From: Streptomyces sp. MBT53
Lineage (GTDB): Bacteria > Actinomycetota > Actinomycetes > Streptomycetales > Streptomycetaceae
Assembly (NCBI RefSeq): GCF_016654115.1
Contig: NZ_JAEQAZ010000070.1
Location: 1-39,078, forward strand
Length of the DNA stretch: 39,078 bases
Reading direction: 5' to 3'
The notes under the pieces are model-generated. The model did no database searches, had not been told where the DNA came from, and saw only the letters and a list, made by a program, of their open reading frames with translations. Shown here one piece after another: positions 36,659 through 39,078 of this stretch (the stretch's first letter is position 1; each line of letters begins with the position of its first letter). The position numbers were made by a program, and so were the translations under genes.

Positions 36659-37234
36659 ATGGCGGAACAGGAGACCCGTCGGCTGCGACGGGCACGCTTC
36701 GAAGGACTGGCGCAGGTGGTGACGGCGCCCCTGCACCGGTATCTGGTGCGCCGAGCGGCCCCTGACATGGTCGAGGACGTCCTGTCCGACACCATGCTGG
36801 TGCTGTGGCGTCGCATCGACCATGTACCCGGGCTCGGAAACGGGTCCCTGCCCGATCGCGACGACGTGCTCCCCTGGTGCTACGGGGTGGCGCGCGGCTG
36901 CCTGGCCAACGCCCGCCGGGCGCACGGACGCAGGCTCCGTCTGGTCGAGCGGTTGACGAGTGTTCAGCAGGCACCCGTGTCCGACGTCACCGATCACGGT
37001 GAACTGCATGCCGCACTGGCCGCACTCGGGGAATTGGATCGCGAGGTGATACGGCTGTGGGCGTGGGAGGAATTGGCTCCACGGCAGATCGCCGAGGCGA
37101 CCGGAATGACGTCCAACGCGGTGAGCGTGCGGCTGCACCGGGCGAAGAAGAAAATCGCCGAACAACTCCAGGCGGGGCGAAAGAACGCCGAACTCGCCGG
37201 ACACAAGATGAGTGAAGGAAGGAGCGGTCAGTGA
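36659..37234 (+). CDS. ECF-type RNA polymerase sigma factor
   Basis: A 191-residue extracytoplasmic-function sigma factor. Region 2 covers about residues 14-56 (LAQVVTAPLHRYLVRRAAPD, then VEDVLSDTMLVLWRRID, the helix that binds the -10). Region 4 covers about 118-172 (HAALAALGELDREVIRLWAW, then APRQIAEATGMTSNAVSVRL, the helix-turn-helix for the -35). The C terminus continues about 20 polar residues beyond region 4. The start is uncertain between ATG 36659 and GTG 36650. A small palindrome GTGTC-g-GACAC (36630-36640) lies just upstream. Its TGA overlaps the GTG of the next gene (GTGA), the classic layout for a sigma factor and its regulator. Confidence 0.92.
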   Translation: MAEQETRRLRRARFEGLAQVVTAPLHRYLVRRAAPDMVEDVLSDTMLVLWRRIDHVPGLGNGSLPDRDDVLPWCYGVARGCLANARRAHGRRLRLVERLTSVQQAPVSDVTDHGELHAALAALGELDREVIRLWAWEELAPRQIAEATGMTSNAVSVRLHRAKKKIAEQLQAGRKNAELAGHKMSEGRSGQ

Positions 37235-37884
37235 ATGACAACGAGTTGCTGACTGTACTGAGGGATGCGGATCCCGCGTTTACCTCACGAGCTCCGCTGC
37301 CGGACATCAATCGTCTTGTGGAGGCTGCAATGACTGCAATGAAGAACGACTCTGTGGCAACGCCGGAAATCACCCACATCGACATCGACACCACGAATCC
37401 CACCGCGAAGATCACCGCAGGAAAGGGCCGCCGGCGTCTCCTCGGGCTCGCGGCCGCCGCCGCGCTGCTCCTCGGCGGTGGCGTCACCGCAGGCATCACG
37501 GCGAACTCCGGCAACGGCCACGCGACCGAAGCCGTCAAGCGGCTGAGCCTCAGCGCCGCCCACACCGGGAACGACAAGGGCAACGGAAAGTGCCAGGCGC
37601 CGGTTCCCGACCAGCTGGCGGGTTATCCGACGCTTTTCTACGGGACGGTCACTTCCGTGAAGGGGCCGCTGATCACCTTCCACGTCGACCATTGGCTGCG
37701 CGGTGGTGGCCCTCGCACCATCCTGGTGAGCAATGACCCGGACTTCCCGGAGAACCTCACCTTCACGGTCGGCCAGCATTACATCGTGGCCGCCGAAAGG
37801 GACGGGTCCATTCCCTCCTGCGGTACGAACTGGGTCTCGGACAGGGAATGGAGGCAGTTCAACGACGCATTCGGCGGAAAGTAG
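37231..37884 (+). CDS. membrane protein coupled to the ECF sigma factor, putative anti-sigma factor
   Basis: A 217-residue single-pass membrane protein. Residues 1-67 are cytosolic and start NELLTVLRDADPAFTSRAPL; one hydrophobic helix follows (residues 69-90, RLLGLAAAAALLLGGGVTAG); the rest lies outside, with two cysteines (KCQAPVP and PSCGTN). Position, 4-nt overlap and topology fit an anti-sigma factor that holds the sigma factor at the membrane. However, there is no HxxxCxxC zinc motif, so it would belong to a non-zinc class. The outer domain (FYGTVTSVKGPLITFHVDHW and following) looks like a small beta-barrel and could be the sensor. The GTG at 37231 has GGAAGGAG upstream. Confidence 0.8.
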   Translation: MNDNELLTVLRDADPAFTSRAPLPDINRLVEAAMTAMKNDSVATPEITHIDIDTTNPTAKITAGKGRRRLLGLAAAAALLLGGGVTAGITANSGNGHATEAVKRLSLSAAHTGNDKGNGKCQAPVPDQLAGYPTLFYGTVTSVKGPLITFHVDHWLRGGGPRTILVSNDPDFPENLTFTVGQHYIVAAERDGSIPSCGTNWVSDREWRQFNDAFGGK

Positions 37885-37901
37885 CGTCACTGCTTAATGG
37901 A

Positions 37902-37928
37902 GGCGGGGCACCGGTCCGGTGCCCCGCC
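37902..37928. terminator. bidirectional terminator hairpin between converging genes
   Basis: GGCGGGGCACCGG (37902-37914) is the reverse complement of CCGGTGCCCCGCC (37916-37928). The 1-nt centre means the real loop is GGTCC with an 11-bp stem. It lies in the 64-bp gap between the converging membrane-protein gene and the tannase-like gene and could serve both strands. Confidence 0.8.
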
Positions 37929-37948
37929 CCGGTTTCACCGCGGGGCTA

Positions 37949-39078
37949 TCAGATGCTGTAGCCGGTGATCTCGCCCATCCACTTGATCAGGTCGCCCGGG
38001 TCCTCGTTGGCGCCGTGGCCGCCGTCCCAGTACATCTTCAGGTTGACGTCGTCGCCGAGGTTCTGCGTCTTGAGGGCAAGGTTGGTGATCGCCGTCAGGG
38101 AGTGCGTGGTGTCGCTGGTGCCGATCCGCAGCCACCAGTGCCTCGCTCGGCGCGGGTTGCGCTCCTCCAGGTAGGTCATCGGGTTGGTCAGCCTGACCTT
38201 GTGCGGGATGTCGCGGTCGACCGTGGCGGTCTTGTCACCGGTGGCGTACCGCAGGCCGAAGGTGGTGAAGTGCCGCGCGACGTGGGTCTCGTCGCCGAAG
38301 TAGCCCGGCTCCGGTTCCGACAGGGCCTTGTCGTCGAAGGCGGGCACGGGACGGGACCTGGCGATGTGCGCGATGTATCCGTCCCAGGAGAAAGTCGCCC
38401 TGTCGCCGGACCAGTCGATGAAGGGGTTGGCGGTCAGGTAGGCCGTCCGGTCGGCTTCGGAGAGCGCCCGCAGATGGCTGGTCGCGGCCGGCTGTACGTA
38501 GTTCTCCAGCAGGTACCGGTCGTAGTTGGCGGCCGTCACCCGGCCGAACCGGCCCACGCCGTGCAGGCCGAGCGAGGCCTGGTACTCCGCGAACTGCGCG
38601 GTCAGTTGCTTCGAGGCCGTCTGGTCGACCAGCTCGCCGTTCAGCTTCGCCGAGCCGTACATCCACTCGTAGGCCTTGTCGGCGTTGCCGAGGTCGATGA
38701 TCGGGCAGAAGACGGCGGAGGCGAACACCGCGTCGCTTGCCTCGGCCGCGCCCAACTCCCGCAGGTAGGAGTCGAACAGCGGGCTGCCCACGGAGGCGCC
38801 CATCATCGAGGAGAAGTTGCCGCCTGCGCTGCCGCCGTTGGTGATGATCTTGTTGGGGTCGCCGGGCAGCACGCCCTTGTTCTTGTGGACGTACCGCAGG
38901 GCCGCCTTCAGGTCGACGAGGGCGGCGGGAGCCTTGCCGTAGTACGTGCCGTCCTTGACGTTCTCCCGTCCGCGCGCGCCCGAGGTGACCACGACGTAGC
39001 CGGCCGCGAGGGCCAGTGCCGAGTTGTCGCCCTGGTCGCCCGCCCCGGGCGGCAGCGGGGGCCTGGTCGTGGGGGACG
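37949..39078 (-). CDS. tannase-like alpha/beta hydrolase (partial, N terminus missing)
   Basis: About 376 C-terminal residues of a serine esterase whose start lies beyond the right edge. The nucleophile elbow is NGGSAGGNFSSM with Ser in GGSAGG; an oxyanion-type segment upstream reads PPGAGDQGDNSALALAAGYV and leads into VVTSGARGREN. The late acid and histidine fit GTSDTTHSLT and DGGHGANEDPGD. From memory, layout and length resemble subtype B bacterial tannases and related feruloyl or carboxyl esterases rather than lipases. A signal peptide cannot be judged because the N terminus is absent. It converges with the sigma-linked membrane protein gene at a shared terminator. Confidence 0.75.
   Translation of the reverse strand, partial: SPTTRPPLPPGAGDQGDNSALALAAGYVVVTSGARGRENVKDGTYYGKAPAALVDLKAALRYVHKNKGVLPGDPNKIITNGGSAGGNFSSMMGASVGSPLFDSYLRELGAAEASDAVFASAVFCPIIDLGNADKAYEWMYGSAKLNGELVDQTASKQLTAQFAEYQASLGLHGVGRFGRVTAANYDRYLLENYVQPAATSHLRALSEADRTAYLTANPFIDWSGDRATFSWDGYIAHIARSRPVPAFDDKALSEPEPGYFGDETHVARHFTTFGLRYATGDKTATVDRDIPHKVRLTNPMTYLEERNPRRARHWWLRIGTSDTTHSLTAITNLALKTQNLGDDVNLKMYWDGGHGANEDPGDLIKWMGEITGYSI

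Noticed and set aside
1..39078. Mobile elements, CRISPR arrays, tRNA or rRNA genes, phage genes
   Set aside because: I saw no transposase or integrase motifs, no regularly spaced identical repeats and no tRNA-like cloverleaf; composition is uniform, so there is no sign of a recently acquired island.

Overview
The window is chromosomal DNA from a high-GC actinomycete, almost certainly a Streptomyces. The basis is very high GC with strong G/C bias at third codon positions, the coproporphyrin-dependent haem genes cgoX-chdC, a DUF3000 gene beside hemE, a stand-alone murC, and many GTG starts. I see no rRNA, tRNA, CRISPR array, insertion sequence or prophage gene. Both window ends cut a gene: a response regulator at the left and a tannase-like hydrolase at the right.

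Layout. 1-10151: a response regulator fragment, DUF3000, hemE, a rhomboid protease, a small ribbon-helix-helix-like protein, a CoA-disulfide-reductase-type flavoprotein, a DUF4349 lipoprotein, the haem pair cgoX-chdC and a secreted tripeptidyl-aminopeptidase-like hydrolase. 10286-14347: a minus-strand cassette of TIGR04222 membrane protein, DUF4142 protein, DUF692 (MNIO) protein and a second DUF4142 protein. The DUF692 protein appears to carry its partner domain fused at the C terminus. 14551-14997: a small nuclease-fold-like protein. 15148-23138: a plus-strand catabolic operon. It encodes an ABC importer (ATPase, permease, NMT1/SsuA-type lipoprotein), a RutA-like monooxygenase, a RutB-like cysteine hydrolase, a second DszA/NtaA-like monooxygenase, an MFS exporter and a flavin reductase.

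23119-31895: an MpaB-family protein, an isoprenylcysteine-methyltransferase-like membrane protein, a Pth2-type peptidyl-tRNA hydrolase, a 50-residue zinc-ribbon protein, a polysaccharide deacetylase lipoprotein, PPK2, a PEBP lipoprotein, an SPFH protein, a SulP transporter coupled to a beta-carbonic anhydrase, and a small secreted protein. 32050-39078: zapE diverging from a RibD-C reductase, a small USP-like protein, murC, msrB, an ECF sigma factor overlapping a membrane-protein gene, and the tannase-like hydrolase fragment.

The two best candidates for undescribed biology are the RutA/RutB/DszA-type operon and the DUF692/DUF4142/TIGR04222 cassette. The operon has the parts needed to import a small molecule, open it oxidatively with two reduced-flavin monooxygenases fed by one reductase, and hydrolyse an amide or ureido product; the substrate is unknown. 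The cassette has a peptide-modifying-type iron enzyme but no recognisable Cys-rich precursor. Non-coding signals also stand out: seven genes without a Shine-Dalgarno site that have a TANNNT hexamer 6-8 nt before the start codon (likely leaderless transcripts), a dense G-quadruplex motif between two converging genes, two copies of a dispersed hairpin repeat, an 11-bp-period PHO-box-like array, and several clean palindromes in intergenic DNA.
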